NCBI RefSeq assembly: GCF_020025155.1
Contig: NZ_CP073751.1
Location: 2,356,001-2,420,000, forward strand
DNA from: Halopseudomonas nanhaiensis
GTDB taxonomy: Bacteria > Pseudomonadota > Gammaproteobacteria > Pseudomonadales > Pseudomonadaceae
DNA: 64,000 bases
Reading direction: 5' to 3'
In this document: positions 63,424-64,000 of the stretch, one piece after another
How positions within the stretch are numbered: position 1 is the first letter of the stretch
How the letters are laid out: each line of letters begins with the position of its first letter
The notes under the pieces: generated by a model
Seen by the model: only the letters and a program-made list of their open reading frames with translations
Databases searched by the model: none
What the model was told of the DNA's origin: nothing
Translations under genes and position numbers: made by a program

Positions 63424-63903
63424 ATGAAGATTGCCCGGAACACCGTTGTCCAGTTTCACTACGCCGTCTCTGACGCCAACGGCGAAATCGAAAATTCTCG
63501 TCAGTACGAGCCCGTACTGTACCTGCATGGCCAGCCGGGCCTGCTCGACGGTCTGGTCAGTGCAATGGAAGGTCACGAGTCCGGCGACGTGTTCAGTGTC
63601 AGCCTGAACGCCGAAGACGCGTACGGCCCGAAACAGGAAAACGCGATCCAGAAGGTTCAGGTCAAGCATCTGCAAGGCGCGAAGAAATGGAAGCCAGGCA
63701 TGATCGCTGTTATCCAGACCGACGAGGGTCCGCGCCAGGTAACCATCGTCAAGGTCGGGTTGTCTCAGGCCGAGGTCGACGCCAACCACCCACTGGCTGG
63801 GCGTGATCTGACCTTTGATGTCGAGATCCTTGATGTACGCGAAGCGACGGAAGAAGAGATTGCGCACGGGCATGCCCACGGCGCTGGTGGTCACCACCAC
63901 TGA
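63424..63903 (+). CDS. slyD: FKBP-type peptidyl-prolyl isomerase SlyD
   Basis: The 159-residue isomerase/chaperone starts with KIARNTVVQFHYAVSDANGEIENS and has the FKBP flap with GLLDGLVSAMEGHESGDVFSVSL and the insert-in-flap chaperone part QENAIQKVQVKHLQGAKKWKPGM. The C-terminal tail is His-rich (HGHAHGAGGHHH) and should bind nickel or other metals, but is short compared with E. coli SlyD. ATG 63424 is preceded by weak ribosome sequence. It follows msrA by 69 bases and is closed by a perfect hairpin. Confidence 0.95.
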   Translation: MKIARNTVVQFHYAVSDANGEIENSRQYEPVLYLHGQPGLLDGLVSAMEGHESGDVFSVSLNAEDAYGPKQENAIQKVQVKHLQGAKKWKPGMIAVIQTDEGPRQVTIVKVGLSQAEVDANHPLAGRDLTFDVEILDVREATEEEIAHGHAHGAGGHHH

Positions 63904-63917
63904 GCAACCCGACCATG

Positions 63918-63937
63918 GCCCCGGCGTCAGCCGGGGC
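63918..63937 (+). terminator. Hairpin after slyD
   Basis: GCCCCGGC (63918-63925) and GCCGGGGC (63930-63937) pair over eight bases with a GTCA loop, just after slyD and before the convergent partial gene. No T-run follows. Confidence 0.6.
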
Positions 63938-63943
63938 AGTGGA

Positions 63944-64000
63944 TCAGAACGGCTGCACCGTCGGTCTGACGATGATCTTGTTGACATCTACCTCCGCCGG
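63944..64000 (-). CDS. Probable short-chain dehydrogenase/reductase, C-terminal 18 codons only
   Basis: The last 57 bases on the minus strand encode PAEVDVNKIIVRPTVQPF followed by TGA. The V-N-x-I-x-x-R-P-T-x-Q ending is typical of the C-terminus of NADP-dependent short-chain dehydrogenases (YdfG-like). The rest of the gene lies outside the window, so the call is tentative. It converges on slyD, with a hairpin between the stop codons. Confidence 0.5.
   Translation of the reverse strand, partial: PAEVDVNKIIVRPTVQPF

Overview
The window is a gene-dense, chromosomal-type stretch of a gamma-proteobacterium. The gene set points to Pseudomonadaceae: a complete ccoNOQP-ccoGHIS cluster followed by anr, a betIBA choline operon with a BetI palindrome, a PDC-like AmpC, an apbC-dcd pair, a TorF-type porin, DUF2789 and DUF3135 proteins, and SlyD. 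I cannot fix genus or species from the sequence alone. There is no phage, integrase, insertion sequence, CRISPR array or rRNA. Two tRNA genes are present, tRNA-Sec (selC) and tRNA-Pro(CGG). About 65 genes are supported, including one 52-residue acidic protein and two genes cut by the window edges.

Layout, 1-11.8 kb: partial lipoprotein acylase, AmpC, PpnN nucleosidase, an SH3 coiled-coil membrane protein, a SleB-type wall hydrolase, two small hypotheticals, a K+ channel with a zinc-ribbon tail behind SelO, and a DUF305 / unknown / SMR efflux run. 10.5-15.8 kb: osmoprotection block with a short BCCT transporter, BetA, BetB and BetI. 16.2-25.1 kb: mixed conserved genes, including a methyltransferase-flavin reductase pair, an acetoacetate decarboxylase-like protein facing a phytoene-desaturase-like oxidoreductase and a duplicated CAP protein, CsbD, DUF2789, a porin, Dcd and ApbC. 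25.2-31.1 kb: selC, a divergent TRAP transporter (lipoprotein DctP, then DctQM), a chemoreceptor with a C-terminal sensor-like module, and an alpha/beta hydrolase.

31.4-41.6 kb: the respiratory core. ccoNOQP (cbb3 oxidase) has an Anr-type box upstream. It is followed by ccoG, ccoH, ccoI, ccoS and a TauE/SafE-like gene, then anr itself and apt. Anr would sense falling oxygen and raise the high-affinity oxidase, whose copper supply (CcoI) and assembly (CcoGHS) are encoded alongside. 41.6-47.2 kb: MFS transporter, a tail-to-tail response regulator and hybrid kinase, a divergent hypothetical and a CurA-type reductase. 47.2-51.7 kb: glycerol use (GlpD, GlpK) with a YbaK deacylase between them and a membrane protein.

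51.9-57.0 kb: tRNA-Pro, then molybdenum cofactor genes (mobA; moaB-moeA), monothiol glutaredoxin and a molybdopterin oxidoreductase that could use that cofactor. 57.3-64 kb: argF with an FbpC-like ATPase, a serine hydrolase, an AraC regulator divergent from an AhpD-like protein, an exported MsrB-MsrA repair pair, SlyD, and the last 18 codons of a probable short-chain dehydrogenase.

The most noteworthy items are selC and the structured DNA next to it, the ADC-like/desaturase-like/CAP neighbourhood, the exported MsrBA pair, the lipid-anchored TRAP binding protein with divergent inverted repeats, the zinc-ribbon K+ channel and the shortened BCCT transporter. None is proven to be a new system from sequence alone.
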